Source of the DNA: DATAEK01 sp036258055
Lineage (GTDB): Bacteria > Acidobacteriota > Vicinamibacteria > Vicinamibacterales > 2-12-FULL-66-21
Length of the DNA: 50,892 nucleotides
Direction: 5' to 3'
Assembly (NCBI GenBank): GCA_036258055.1
Contig: DATAEK010000115.1
Span: 1 to 50,892 of the forward strand
Part shown: positions 1 through 8,371 of the stretch, in pieces
Position numbering within the stretch: the stretch's first letter is position 1
Layout: each line of letters starts with the position of its first letter
Position numbers and translations under genes: made by a program
The notes under the pieces: generated by a model
The model's database searches: none
The model's input: only the letters and a program-made list of their open reading frames with translations
Told to the model about the DNA's origin: nothing

Positions 1-1967
1 GTCCTGACGCCGGCAGGGCCTGTCACGAAGACGATGCCGCGGTCGGTCACGTCCCACGCGCCCGGCGGAATGCCTGAGAGGACGACGGTTTCCACACCGC
101 CAGCTGACGACACTTGTTTGAGCGTCGTGGGACTCGCCAGGCCGTTGCCGACGGAGCTATCGACATAGTAAATGGCGCGGCCGTCAGGCGACTCGCGCGG
201 CTCGAAGCCGCCATCGGTCGTGAGACGCACCGGCGTGCCGCCGGCGGCGGGAATCTTCCAGATTTCCGAGCGTCCTGACGCGCTCGACGCGTAGTAAATC
301 CAGGTGCCGTCGCGTGACCATTCGGGATTGTTGTCGACAGCTCGGTCGCGGGTCAAACGCCTGGAAGCTCCGCCGTCGGCGCTGACGACGTAGATCTCGG
401 CGTTACTGTCGGCGAGACCATCGACCGCCACAAAGCGTCCATCCGGTGACCACGAACCTGCATTCACGAATCCAGCCCTGAGGGCGGTCACGCTGCGAAG
501 GCCGGACCCATCGCTGCTCGCCACCCAGACTTGCGCGTCGCCGTTGCGGTCGGACGTGAACGCCACCTGGCGGCCATCTTTCGAGAAGCGACCGGGCATG
601 TCCGTGCGGGTTGAGTCGCAAAACGGTGTGACCGTTGTGAACACGCCCGCCGGTGTCGCAGACTCGAGATCGACCAGACGAAGACCGACGTCGGGTTGCC
701 CGTACCCGAGCGCCACGCGGTATGTCTGTCCGGCCCGCGGATGCGAAACTGAGAGCCCGTTGACGCCGATCGGCAGGCCGGCGACGGGTGTGGGCGTCCG
801 TCTCGCAGCAGCAGCGATTCGAAAGACCCGCGTGCCGCTCGTGTCATTCTGCGGGTAGAGAATCTCGCGTCCGTCAGGCGTCCAATCGAAATGGCCGATC
901 TCCCCGCGCCACTCCGTCAGCTGCGTCGGCTCTCCTCCCGCCATCGGCACGACGAACAAGGCTGACTGCGGGGGTTTGGTTCTCGCGAACGCCATGGTCT
1001 TGCCGTCGGGCGACACTGTCGGGAATTCATCAGAGAAGCCGGGCGGCGGTTGCGTCAACTTTCGGAGTGCGCCAGTATCGAGGACCTGCAGGTAGATGCC
1101 ATGGTCATCTGCGATTCGATCGGTCATGACGAGCGACTGACTATCATGCGTCCAGGCGGGCCCCCGGCCACGATCCGCGATCTTTCGTTCGGATCCGCCG
1201 AATGGCGATACGAGGAACACGCCGCGGTTGATGATCCCTTCTTGACGATAGAACGCGATCTGCCGTCCGTCTGGCGACCAGGATGGCATCGCCTCGTGGA
1301 ACTGCGGAGTATTGGTGAGCCGCCGCAACTCGTCCCCGTCGACCGCCTTCACCCACAGGTCATTCGGCTCGTTCGGGTCGACGCCCCGCCAGATGAAGAC
1401 CACAAGATTTCCATCGGGCGACAGACTTGCCATCCCTTCCCCACCGGGAAATGACGTCACCGTGAGAAGCCGAAGAGGTGGCGCTTTCGATGTCGCACGC
1501 CGCCAGCCGATCGCGATCGCGAGCGATGCGCAAACGCCGAGCACTACTATCGCGGCGCCGACCGACCACGCGCGTGACCGGGACGTTGCTGCCGGAGGGA
1601 TCGCGTCAATGACTGTGCCAGGGACGTACCCATTCGTCTCGAACACCGGCGCATAGCTGCCCTTGGGAACGGAGATGACGATGGCGTCGCGCGGCGCGAG
1701 GGCGTAGTACTCGCGCAGCTTGTCGCGCAATCGCCGCGCATCGACGCGCACGATCGGATCGACCGCGGCGCCGAAGTCGGCGCCCTTGCCGTACACCTCC
1801 ATCGCCAGCACGTGTTCTTTGAGGCCGGCGCCGTGTCCGTCCAGCGTCTGCTCGACGATGTAGGTCAGAAACGCGGTGAGGCGATCCGAACGCGAGAAGA
1901 TTTCGCTCGCGAGAATGCGGGCCAGCTGTGCGCGCACGGCATCAGCTGGTGGTGAGCCCGCAGCCAT
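1..1967 (-). CDS. Membrane-bound regulator with C-terminal PD40/TolB-like propeller, C-terminus off the window
   Basis: Open from an ATG at 1967 to the left edge, about 655 codons, so the C-terminus is missing. A stop codon lies four codons upstream, which makes this ATG the only nearby start. Residues 1-105 form a domain with the pattern LARILASEIF, FLTYIVEQTL, DPIVRVDARRLRDKLREYY. The same pattern begins the protein at 22055-22948. It is common in acidobacterial and rhizobial regulators; I infer that it binds DNA. One membrane helix follows at about residues 138-162. The rest is repeated PD40 strands with motifs such as SWSPDGRQIAFY, FSKDGRQVAFTSDRNGD and SWSPDGRFVAVDG, a beta-propeller that would lie in the periplasm. 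No frameshift appears in the translation. A regulator driven by a periplasmic ligand or partner is likely; the target is unknown. Confidence 0.8.
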   Translation of the reverse strand, partial: MAAGSPPADAVRAQLARILASEIFSRSDRLTAFLTYIVEQTLDGHGAGLKEHVLAMEVYGKGADFGAAVDPIVRVDARRLRDKLREYYALAPRDAIVISVPKGSYAPVFETNGYVPGTVIDAIPPAATSRSRAWSVGAAIVVLGVCASLAIAIGWRRATSKAPPLRLLTVTSFPGGEGMASLSPDGNLVVFIWRGVDPNEPNDLWVKAVDGDELRRLTNTPQFHEAMPSWSPDGRQIAFYRQEGIINRGVFLVSPFGGSERKIADRGRGPAWTHDSQSLVMTDRIADDHGIYLQVLDTGALRKLTQPPPGFSDEFPTVSPDGKTMAFARTKPPQSALFVVPMAGGEPTQLTEWRGEIGHFDWTPDGREILYPQNDTSGTRVFRIAAAARRTPTPVAGLPIGVNGLSVSHPRAGQTYRVALGYGQPDVGLRLVDLESATPAGVFTTVTPFCDSTRTDMPGRFSKDGRQVAFTSDRNGDAQVWVASSDGSGLRSVTALRAGFVNAGSWSPDGRFVAVDGLADSNAEIYVVSADGGASRRLTRDRAVDNNPEWSRDGTWIYYASSASGRSEIWKIPAAGGTPVRLTTDGGFEPRESPDGRAIYYVDSSVGNGLASPTTLKQVSSAGGVETVVLSGIPPGAWDVTDRGIVFVTGPAGVR

Positions 1968-2187
1968 GAGCCAAAGCTACTCTTGGCGCTGGGTCCGATC
2001 AACCATGAAATCGTGGAGTCAGAGCACGCCGTCGGCGGTGAGCGGTGTGACTTCCATCCCGAACTACGGCATCGGGAACAGGCGCCAGCAGCAGGAGCGT
2101 TGGGGCGATCATGGCGTCACAATATCTCAGCCAGACTGACGGATCCCGGGCTATAACTGCGAGAACCGCGGTTCACGGGAGGCAACC

Positions 2188-3216
2188 ATGAAGAGCAGAC
2201 TGACGACGGCGCTCATCGTGATGCTGATGGCGGGCTGGCTGGGCGGCTGCGGTGCCGAGCAGCCGAGCGCACCGCCGACGACCTCTGCGCCAGCGCGTTC
2301 CCCCGGCCTGAAGATCGCGATGATCGCGAAGAGCACGACCAATCCGATCTTCGTGTCGGCACGCAAGGGCGCTGAAGCGGCGGCGAAGGAGCTCGCGCAG
2401 AAGCACGCCGTGCCCATCGAGATCGCCTGGATGACGCCGGACAACGAAGACGGACAGGTCCAGGCGCAGCGGGTCGCGCAGGCCGTCAAGGAGGGCGCGA
2501 GCGCCATCCTGATTTCCTGTTCCGACGCCGCCAAAGCGACTGGCGCGATCAACGACGCCGTCGACAAGGGCGTACCGGTGATGACCTTCGACAGCGACGC
2601 GGCCGAGTCGAAGCGCTTCGCGTTCTACGGGGTGGACGATGAGAAGCTGGGGCAGACGGTGATGCGCGAGCTGGCCGCACAGATGCGCAAGAAGGGGTCC
2701 GTGGCGATCCTCGCGGGAAACGCGGACGCGCCGAACCTGCGCAAGCGCGTGGACGGGGTCAAGAAGGAAGCCGCGCTGAATCCGGACATCAAGATTGTCG
2801 GTACCTTCACCCACCCCGAAACCGCGAAGGAGGCGGCTGCAGCGGTAGTCAGCGCGCAAAAGACCAACCCGCAGATCCAGGGGTGGGCGATGATCGGCGG
2901 ATGGGCGCTCTTCACGCCGAGGCTGATGAAGGAGCTCGACCCAAAGAAGGTCAAGGTCGTCGCAGTCGATGCGCTGCCTGCGCAACTCGCCTTCGTCGAC
3001 AACGGACTGGTCCAGGTGCTGCTCGCCCAGCCTACCTACAACTGGGGCTACGTCTCGGTCCAGCGCATCGTCGACAAGGTGCAGCTCAAACAGGACGTGC
3101 CGACAATGATCCCGATGGATGTGGTCCGCGTCACGAACGACAATCTCGGCACGTGGGCGCGTCAGCTGAAGACCTGGGGATTCACGGTCCCGGATCCGTA
3201 CTTGAAGCTCAAGTAA
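2188..3216 (+). CDS. Sugar-type ABC transporter substrate-binding lipoprotein (RbsB-like, Peripla_BP_4)
   Basis: The 342-residue product starts with a lipoprotein signal peptide and lipobox LGGC at residues 18-21, so the mature protein would be anchored through Cys21. The mature part begins KIAMIAKSTTNPIF and contains SDAAKATGAINDAVDKGVPV, GVDDEKLGQ and VAVDALPAQLAFVDNG. These are typical of type I periplasmic binding proteins for sugars such as ribose. A ggagg ribosome site lies just before the ATG. No permease or ATPase gene adjoins it, so it is an orphan here. It could feed a transporter encoded elsewhere or act as a sensor. Substrate cannot be told from sequence. Confidence 0.88.
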   Translation: MKSRLTTALIVMLMAGWLGGCGAEQPSAPPTTSAPARSPGLKIAMIAKSTTNPIFVSARKGAEAAAKELAQKHAVPIEIAWMTPDNEDGQVQAQRVAQAVKEGASAILISCSDAAKATGAINDAVDKGVPVMTFDSDAAESKRFAFYGVDDEKLGQTVMRELAAQMRKKGSVAILAGNADAPNLRKRVDGVKKEAALNPDIKIVGTFTHPETAKEAAAAVVSAQKTNPQIQGWAMIGGWALFTPRLMKELDPKKVKVVAVDALPAQLAFVDNGLVQVLLAQPTYNWGYVSVQRIVDKVQLKQDVPTMIPMDVVRVTNDNLGTWARQLKTWGFTVPDPYLKLK

Positions 3217-3226
3217 GGATGTCAGG

Positions 3227-3264
3227 ACCGAGCCCAAGACTCGCGCGACCCGTCCAGGCTCGGT
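3227..3264 (+). terminator. Possible terminator hairpin after the binding-protein gene
   Basis: A perfect 8-bp inverted repeat (ACCGAGCC at 3227-3234, GGCTCGGT at 3257-3264) lies 10 bases after the stop codon of the substrate-binding protein. The loop is 22 bases and there is no T-run, so it would be a poor intrinsic terminator. It may instead protect the mRNA 3' end. Confidence 0.3.
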
Positions 3265-3320
3265 GTCGCCTGAGCGCGAATCGGGGGGCAGAGGTGACCG
3301 GCAGCCCGCAACACGGTAGC

Positions 3321-4706
3321 ATGTCGCGCATGAGCGTACCTGTTTCTCTCGATTCGGACCGCGCGCATCTGCTTCATCCTCTGCATCACCCGTCTGCCTA
3401 CGCCTCGACGCGCATCTGGGTCTCGGGTGACGGCGCCCTGATCAAGGATGCGAACGGACGCGAGTACATCGACGGCCTCTCGGGCCTGTGGAACGTGAAC
3501 GTCGGCCACGGCCGGCGCGAGCTAGCCGATGCCGCCCAGCGGCAGATGTCGACCCTCGCGTTTCATTCCGCGTATGCGGGCGGGAGCAACGAGCCCGCGA
3601 TCGCGCTGGCCGAGCGACTGAGTACGCTGGTCTATCCCTCGATCAACACCTTCTTCTTCACGAGCGGCGGCGCCGAAGCCAGTGAGACGTCCTTCAAGAC
3701 CGCGCGGTTCTACTGGAAGGCGCTCGGCAAGCCGGAGAAGATCAAGGTCATCTCGCGCCACCGCGCCTATCACGGGCTCACGCTCGCCGCGATGAGCGCG
3801 ACCGGCCTCTCTGCCTTCTGGCCGATGTTCGAGCCGCGCACGCCGGGCTTCCTGCACATCGACGCACCCGACCCGTATCGTTTCGCCAACCCGGATCCGA
3901 AGGTCAGTCTCGGCGTGGCCGCGGCCAACAAACTCGAGGAAGCCATCCTCGACGCGGGTCCTGAAACGGTGGCGGCGTTCATCGCCGAACCCGTGCAAGG
4001 GGCAGGTGGCGTCATCGTCCCGCCGGCGGACTACTTCCGTCGGGTCCGCGAGATCTGCACACGATACGACGTGCTCTTGATTGCTGACGAGGTGATCACC
4101 GGGTTCGGCCGCACGGGTCGATGGTTCGGGCTGGAGCACTACGGCGTCGAGCCCGACATCATGCAGTTCGCCAAAGGCATTACCAGCGGCTACGTGCCGC
4201 TCGGCGGCATCGGCGTGTCCGACGCGATCCGCGATGTCATCAACGGCGTACCCGCGGCCAAACGCTGGATGCACGCGTATACGTACTCGGGACACCCGAC
4301 GTGTTGCGCGGTCGCGCTGAGCAATCTCGACGTCCTCGAGCGGGAGCGACTCGTCGAGCGCGCCGCGGTGGGCGGCGCTCGGCTGCTCGAGAAGCTGCGG
4401 GGATTGGAAGCGATGGAAGGCGTGGGTCACGTCCGCGGCCTTGGGCTGATGGCCGCTGTGGAAGTGGTGGCCGACAAGACCACCAAGGCTCTCTTCCCCG
4501 CGCAGGCGGGCCTCGCGCAGAAGCTCACGGACGCGTTGCTCGAGCGCGGGCTCTACACGCGCGTGGCGTTGGACTGCATTTGCCTGGCGCCGCCGCTCGT
4601 GACCAGCGACGCGCTCCTCGACCGCATCGTCGACACGATCCGGGAGGCGATTCCGCCCGTGCTGGACGCCGTGCGAAAGGAGCCGGCGGTGTCCCTGCGC
4701 TCGTGA
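3321..4706 (+). CDS. Class III pyridoxal-phosphate-dependent aminotransferase (omega-transaminase type)
   Basis: This enzyme transfers amino groups with pyridoxal phosphate. The 461-residue length fits the 4-aminobutyrate/beta-alanine/ornithine aminotransferase family. Seen in the sequence: FFFTSGGAEASE (about 111-122) for phosphate binding, LIADEVITGFGRTG with Asp256 for the cofactor ring, and MQFAKGITSGYVPLGG with Lys285 as the Schiff-base lysine. Family members act on omega-amines, GABA, beta-alanine or amino-sugar precursors; the substrate here is not assignable. The start is uncertain. ATGs lie at 3321 and 3330, and an in-frame GTG at 3294 has a better purine-rich site ahead of it. The reading frame also stays open far upstream, inside the binding-protein gene, but that part is an out-of-frame shadow. 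Confidence 0.88.
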   Translation: MSRMSVPVSLDSDRAHLLHPLHHPSAYASTRIWVSGDGALIKDANGREYIDGLSGLWNVNVGHGRRELADAAQRQMSTLAFHSAYAGGSNEPAIALAERLSTLVYPSINTFFFTSGGAEASETSFKTARFYWKALGKPEKIKVISRHRAYHGLTLAAMSATGLSAFWPMFEPRTPGFLHIDAPDPYRFANPDPKVSLGVAAANKLEEAILDAGPETVAAFIAEPVQGAGGVIVPPADYFRRVREICTRYDVLLIADEVITGFGRTGRWFGLEHYGVEPDIMQFAKGITSGYVPLGGIGVSDAIRDVINGVPAAKRWMHAYTYSGHPTCCAVALSNLDVLERERLVERAAVGGARLLEKLRGLEAMEGVGHVRGLGLMAAVEVVADKTTKALFPAQAGLAQKLTDALLERGLYTRVALDCICLAPPLVTSDALLDRIVDTIREAIPPVLDAVRKEPAVSLRS

Positions 4707-4829
4707 ACGGCCGCGCGCGAGGACTGCCGTCTGATTCACGATCCTGAGCCGGTCAGTGTGAGGTGCACCGGTTCCGGGCCTTGGCTACGCGTTGCCAGCT
4801 GTCCTGTCGGACGAACGAACTGCGCTGCG

Positions 4830-5861
4830 ATGAGGCGCCGAGACACGTCGTTGCTCGTCCTGTTGACGCTCTGCGCGTTCACTTGGAGCGCCTGCGGGTC
4901 CAGCGGCTCGCCAACGGCGCCTTCAGTCCCACCGGCCGACTTCGCCGCGCAGTTCGACTCGCTCTGGAGCACCTTCGATCGGGAGTACTCCTACTTTGAC
5001 TACAAACACATCGACTGGAACGCACTCCAGACGACGTATCGTCCCAGGGCGATAGCGGCGGCCGATCAAATCCGGTTCATCGGCGTCATCCGCGAGATGC
5101 TCGGGCACCTTCACGATCTGCATGTGGTCGTGCGCGATCCCGGCGGCGCTTCCCTGGCTACCTACGATCCCCAGTACTTCGTCAACTGGGACCGATCCGT
5201 GTGGCAACACTACATTGACCGGGCGAACTGGACGCAGGGACCTGGTGCGTTGGGCTACGGTGTACTGGACGGCGTGCCGTACATCACCATCAGCTCCTGG
5301 AACGCCGCGAACATTCGCGCGGCCGACTTCGACGCCGCGCTCGAGCGTTTTCGCGGCGCGCCGATGCTGATTTTCGACGTCCGGATGAACGGCGGCGGCG
5401 GCGATCAGGTGTCGTTCGACGTCGCCGGACGCTTCGCGCAGACGTCCATCGTCACCGGTTACGTGCGATACCGGAGCGGCCCGTCGCACACTGACTTCGG
5501 ACCGCCGACCACGCGCGTGCTCAGTCCGCGCGGCGCGTGGCAATACACCGGCACCGTGCTGCTGCTGATCGGCCGCGGTTGTGTCAGCAGCAACGAGAGT
5601 TTCATTGCCGCGATGCGAGAGTTGCCGAACGTGACGCTCGTCGGCGATCGGACCGCAGGCGCATCGGCAAGTCCAGGCACATTTCCGCTGGCGGGCGGCT
5701 GGACCTACACCGTCTCGCGGTGGATCGAATACACCGCCGACAACCAGGTGATTGAGGACGTTGGCATCTCGCCGCGCGTGTTCGTGCCGGCCGCGGCGGG
5801 TGACTTCATGGAGGGTCGCGATCCTGTCCTCGATTGGGCGCTGACCACTCGACCTCGTTAA
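4830..5861 (+). CDS. S41 family peptidase (C-terminal processing protease-like), probable lipoprotein
   Basis: The 343-residue product is exported. It begins MRRRDTSLLVLLTLCAFTW, followed by a Cys in a lipobox-like SAC context. The C-terminal half carries the S41 core: LIFDVRMNGGGGDQVSF, then GRGCVSSNESFIAAM, which holds the nucleophilic serine region, then GDRTAGASASPGTFPL. This resembles the tail-specific protease/tricorn-type clp-fold. No PDZ domain is evident, so it is a short member. The N-terminal half (FDSLWSTFDREYSYFDYKHI) matches the helical region common in secreted S41 proteases of Bacteroidota and Acidobacteriota. I chose the ATG at 4830 because the signal peptide begins there; the frame is open 24 codons further upstream. 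It probably degrades peptides at the cell envelope. Confidence 0.82.
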   Translation: MRRRDTSLLVLLTLCAFTWSACGSSGSPTAPSVPPADFAAQFDSLWSTFDREYSYFDYKHIDWNALQTTYRPRAIAAADQIRFIGVIREMLGHLHDLHVVVRDPGGASLATYDPQYFVNWDRSVWQHYIDRANWTQGPGALGYGVLDGVPYITISSWNAANIRAADFDAALERFRGAPMLIFDVRMNGGGGDQVSFDVAGRFAQTSIVTGYVRYRSGPSHTDFGPPTTRVLSPRGAWQYTGTVLLLIGRGCVSSNESFIAAMRELPNVTLVGDRTAGASASPGTFPLAGGWTYTVSRWIEYTADNQVIEDVGISPRVFVPAAAGDFMEGRDPVLDWALTTRPR

Positions 5862-5933
5862 GGCTGAATCCTCCCGAAATCCTGACACGCCGCCCGCCGA
5901 AACCGCATCACCTCCAGTTGCCGACCGAGTAGG

Positions 5934-5999
5934 CGCGAGCATCGTTTCATCACACCAGCCATCACACTGCGCAGCCGGAAGGGCGCCGTGATGCTCGCG
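5934..5999. repeat. 10-bp inverted repeat between convergent genes
   Basis: CGCGAGCATC at 5934-5943 is mirrored exactly by GATGCTCGCG at 5990-5999. It lies between the ends of the S41 peptidase gene and the BlaR1-like gene, which face each other. A 46-base loop makes it a weak terminator candidate for either strand. Confidence 0.3.
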
Positions 6000-6042
6000 G
6001 ACCCGCCGCGAAGACCGGACCTCGTTCTGCAGACGTGTCGGG

Positions 6043-7716
6043 TCAGGGCTTCAGTGTGAAATTCACGTTGATCCCGATTGACACGGCCACGGGCTTGCAG
6101 TTGAGGAGCGTCGTGGTGAATTCCCATTGGCGCACGGCGTCCATCGCGGCCTGCGCCAGATCGGCGTGAGGCGTCGAGACGACCTCGAGATCCTCGATGA
6201 AGCCGTCGGTGCCGATCCGTCCCTTGAGCGTGACGGTCCCCTCCACGCCCTGCGTCGCCAGCTGCGGTGAGTAGAACGGCCGTACGTCCTTCAGTTTCAG
6301 CGGCGGCCGAACGCTTCCGCCGATCCGCACGCCGTCAGCCGCGGGCGTGATGTCGCAAGCGCGCGGCGGTGCCCCGGGACGAATTGCCGAAGCCGTGGCC
6401 GGAACGGCGGCCGACGGAGCGGACCTGCTGTTTGCGACGGTGATCGTCTCCTGGAGGGATCCAACGTCCATCTTCAGATCGCGCTGGACGTTCTGCCCGG
6501 CGACGGCCAGCTTTCCCTTGAACGTCGCGAACCCGGGGAGCTTCGCCTCGAAGAGATACTCGCCGGGCGGCAGGCCGACGAACTCGTAGCGGCCGCTCCC
6601 GTCGGTGCGCACCTCGTACTTCGCGTCCCGCGCAACGTTGGTGAGGACGAGCGTCACCCCCGGCATGGCCGCGTCCATCGGATCGACGATCGAGCCCGTC
6701 ACCGACGCGAAGCCGCCCTGCGCCGAGGCAATCGTCATCGCGACCGCCACCGCCACCGCGACGATGGCGGCATACGCACCGCGCGAAACAGGTCTCCGGT
6801 TCCGACGCTTATCGAGCATGGCCTGCACCCTCCTCTCGAATCGTGACGAGCGCGAGATGGCCGGCGCCGGCAGCCACGGCCGCCCCCGCGCCAAATCGCG
6901 CGCAATGTCCACGAGCTCACCGGCGTAGGCGGCTGCGTCCACGCCCTGATTGATGACTTCGTCGTCACACGCCTGCTCGCTTTCCTCGCGCAGCCGCGCG
7001 CACGCGATCCAGACGAGCGGGTGGAACCAGTACACGCACTTCACGACTTCCGCCCCGAGCAGCACGAGCCAGTCACCGCGGCGTACGTGCGCGAGCTCGT
7101 GGAAGAGCACGATGCGCACGCGCTCGTCCGGCCAGCCGGCGGCCACGGCCGGCAGCACGACTTTCGGCCGGCGCAGTCCCCACGTCACGATCAGCGACGG
7201 GTGCGCGCTGAGCAGCAACGCCACGGGAGTAGACAGCCCGTACCGGCCGGCGATGGCTTCGGCGGGGTGCGTCCATCTCGTGTCCTTGATCCGGCGCGCA
7301 CGCGACGCGATCCCTCCGAGCCGCCGGAAGCCGATCGCGAGCCCGAGGATCGTGGAGGCGACGCCGGCGATCCAGATTGCGCGCAGAACGGCGAGGACCC
7401 TCGAGGTGCCCGACGGCGAAGGGGCGGCCTTCACCTCGCCGTGTACGGGCACACCCGCACGGTCCACTCCGCCGACGGGCCCACCCGCCCGTTGCAGCGC
7501 CGCGGACGTGTCGGCGGTGAGCGCAGCGAGCGGCGACGGCAGCGGCCACGCCGGCACGGCACGCCCGAGCAGCGGGGCGATCGCGGCGCACGCGATCGCC
7601 GCCGCCAGCACGGCGTGGCGCAGCGCCGCCGGGCGGGCGCGCAGCAGCGCGGTCGCCCCGAGCGCGACGAGCAGGATCAGCGACGATTCGATCGCCCCTT
7701 CCAGCAGCAGGTTCAT
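6043..7716 (-). CDS. BlaR1/MecR1-like M56 membrane metallopeptidase with carboxypeptidase-regulatory and TonB C-terminal domains
   Basis: The 557-residue protein is the presumed signal-responsive protease partner of the BlaI-like repressor. Two hydrophobic helices occupy residues 10-50, one lies around 108-130, and another precedes the periplasmic part (315-333). The zinc motif HELAH is at 206-210 and the third-ligand region EESEQACDDE follows at about 244-253; these define family M56. Where BlaR1 has a penicillin-binding sensor domain, this protein instead has a CarboxypepD_reg-like beta-sandwich (about 338-425, with PGVTLVLTNVA and YEFVGLPPGEYLFE) and a TonB C-terminal domain (about 485-557, GTVTLKGRIGTDGFIEDLEV). 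Beta-lactam sensing is therefore not supported. Its ATG overlaps the blaI stop by four bases (ATGA), so the two are translated together. Confidence 0.88.
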   Translation of the reverse strand: MNLLLEGAIESSLILLVALGATALLRARPAALRHAVLAAAIACAAIAPLLGRAVPAWPLPSPLAALTADTSAALQRAGGPVGGVDRAGVPVHGEVKAAPSPSGTSRVLAVLRAIWIAGVASTILGLAIGFRRLGGIASRARRIKDTRWTHPAEAIAGRYGLSTPVALLLSAHPSLIVTWGLRRPKVVLPAVAAGWPDERVRIVLFHELAHVRRGDWLVLLGAEVVKCVYWFHPLVWIACARLREESEQACDDEVINQGVDAAAYAGELVDIARDLARGRPWLPAPAISRSSRFERRVQAMLDKRRNRRPVSRGAYAAIVAVAVAVAMTIASAQGGFASVTGSIVDPMDAAMPGVTLVLTNVARDAKYEVRTDGSGRYEFVGLPPGEYLFEAKLPGFATFKGKLAVAGQNVQRDLKMDVGSLQETITVANSRSAPSAAVPATASAIRPGAPPRACDITPAADGVRIGGSVRPPLKLKDVRPFYSPQLATQGVEGTVTLKGRIGTDGFIEDLEVVSTPHADLAQAAMDAVRQWEFTTTLLNCKPVAVSIGINVNFTLKP

Positions 7717-8105
7717 CGCGCCCCTTCCTTCCTGACCTTCTCGACCATCTCGGCAATCCGCTTCAGCTCTGGCTCCGAGAGGCGTGGCGCTTCCCCGCCG
7801 AGGAGCGCGGCCACGACTTTCTCCACCGATCCGCCGTAGAAGGTGTCGACGACGTTGCGGAGCGCGGATTTGCTGACCGCGCGCCGCCGAACGGCCGGCT
7901 CGTAGACGAACCGGCGGCCCACTTCTTCGTGCCGCACGTGCCCTTTCTGCTCGAGCACGCGCAGCTGCGTGCGGACGGTGGAGTAGCTCGGGTTGCCGGA
8001 GAGCTCCTTCATCACTTCCTCGGCCGTGGCCCGGCCGAGCCGGAACAGGATGTCCATGATGTGCCGCTCGCGGCGGGTAAGGACGGTCAGCAGCTGTGTC
8101 GTCAT
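7713..8105 (-). CDS. BlaI/MecI/CopY family transcriptional repressor
   Basis: The 130-residue protein has the family's usual length. Its N-terminal winged helix covers about residues 8-78, with LTRRERHIMDILFRLGRATA, recognition helix region YSTVRTQLRVLEQKGHV and wing HEEVGRRFVYEP. The C-terminal helical part, used for dimerisation and cut by the partner protease in known systems, carries FYGGSVEKVVAALLG. It is first in a two-gene operon with the M56 protease gene, with overlapping stop and start. In the family, the dimer represses its own promoter until cleaved. Palindromes directly upstream (8113-8154) are candidate operators. Confidence 0.92.
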   Translation of the reverse strand: MTTQLLTVLTRRERHIMDILFRLGRATAEEVMKELSGNPSYSTVRTQLRVLEQKGHVRHEEVGRRFVYEPAVRRRAVSKSALRNVVDTFYGGSVEKVVAALLGGEAPRLSEPELKRIAEMVEKVRKEGAR

Positions 8106-8112
8106 ACGGTCT

Positions 8113-8154
8113 CTACGTGTGTTATCTACGTAGCACTAGTGTTATAGAAATAAC
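8113..8154 (-). promoter_or_regulatory. Candidate operator/promoter region of the blaI-like operon
   Basis: The 50 bases before the repressor start are AT-rich against a GC-rich background and packed with dyads. CTACGT (8113-8118) pairs with ACGTAG (8128-8133), nine bases apart. CTACGTAG (8126-8133) and CACTAGTG (8134-8141) are back-to-back 8-bp palindromes. GTTATAGAAATAAC (8141-8154) is a third dyad. BlaI-family dimers bind dyads with TAC/GTA half-sites, so autorepression from here is likely. The exact site and promoter hexamers are not assigned. Confidence 0.55.
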
Positions 8155-8271
8155 AGTACGCGAGGGCACTGTCAAGAGTGATCGGAACGCCCGTTTTCCT
8201 GCGCTGCTCGAGAGTCTCGGCCTCGGTCACTGAAGGCGTCTTGCCCGCGGACTCGCGCCCACACTACTCTC

Positions 8272-8352
8272 GTGGGGCAGGTGGGGCAGGTCGGGCAGGT
8301 GGGGCGGGTCGGGCAGGTGGGGCAGGTCGGGCAGGTGGGGCAGGTGGGGCGG
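8272..8352 (+). repeat. 9-bp tandem repeat array (nine units) in a gene leader
   Basis: Nine consecutive 9-base units of the form GTGGGGCAG, with variants GTCGGGCAG and GTGGGGCGG, run from 8272 to 8352. A decayed tenth unit follows. The array ends 19 bases before the ATG of the hydrolase gene, next to its ribosome site. The period is a multiple of three, so it is also open in a reading frame giving repeated Val-Gly-Gln, but no start supports translation. Such arrays can change length by slippage and G-rich strands may fold. Confidence 0.9.
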
Positions 8353-8371
8353 GCCGGGGCGAGGAGACGTC

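Noticed and set aside
2883..3320. N-terminal extension of the transaminase by 146 codons
   Set aside because: It overlaps the substrate-binding protein gene out of frame and has no homology to transaminases.
6043..7716. Beta-lactam resistance sensor
   Set aside because: The penicillin-binding sensor domain of true BlaR1 is missing and no beta-lactamase gene is nearby.
8272..8352. CRISPR-like array
   Set aside because: Units are only nine bases, contiguous and without spacers, so it is a simple tandem repeat.
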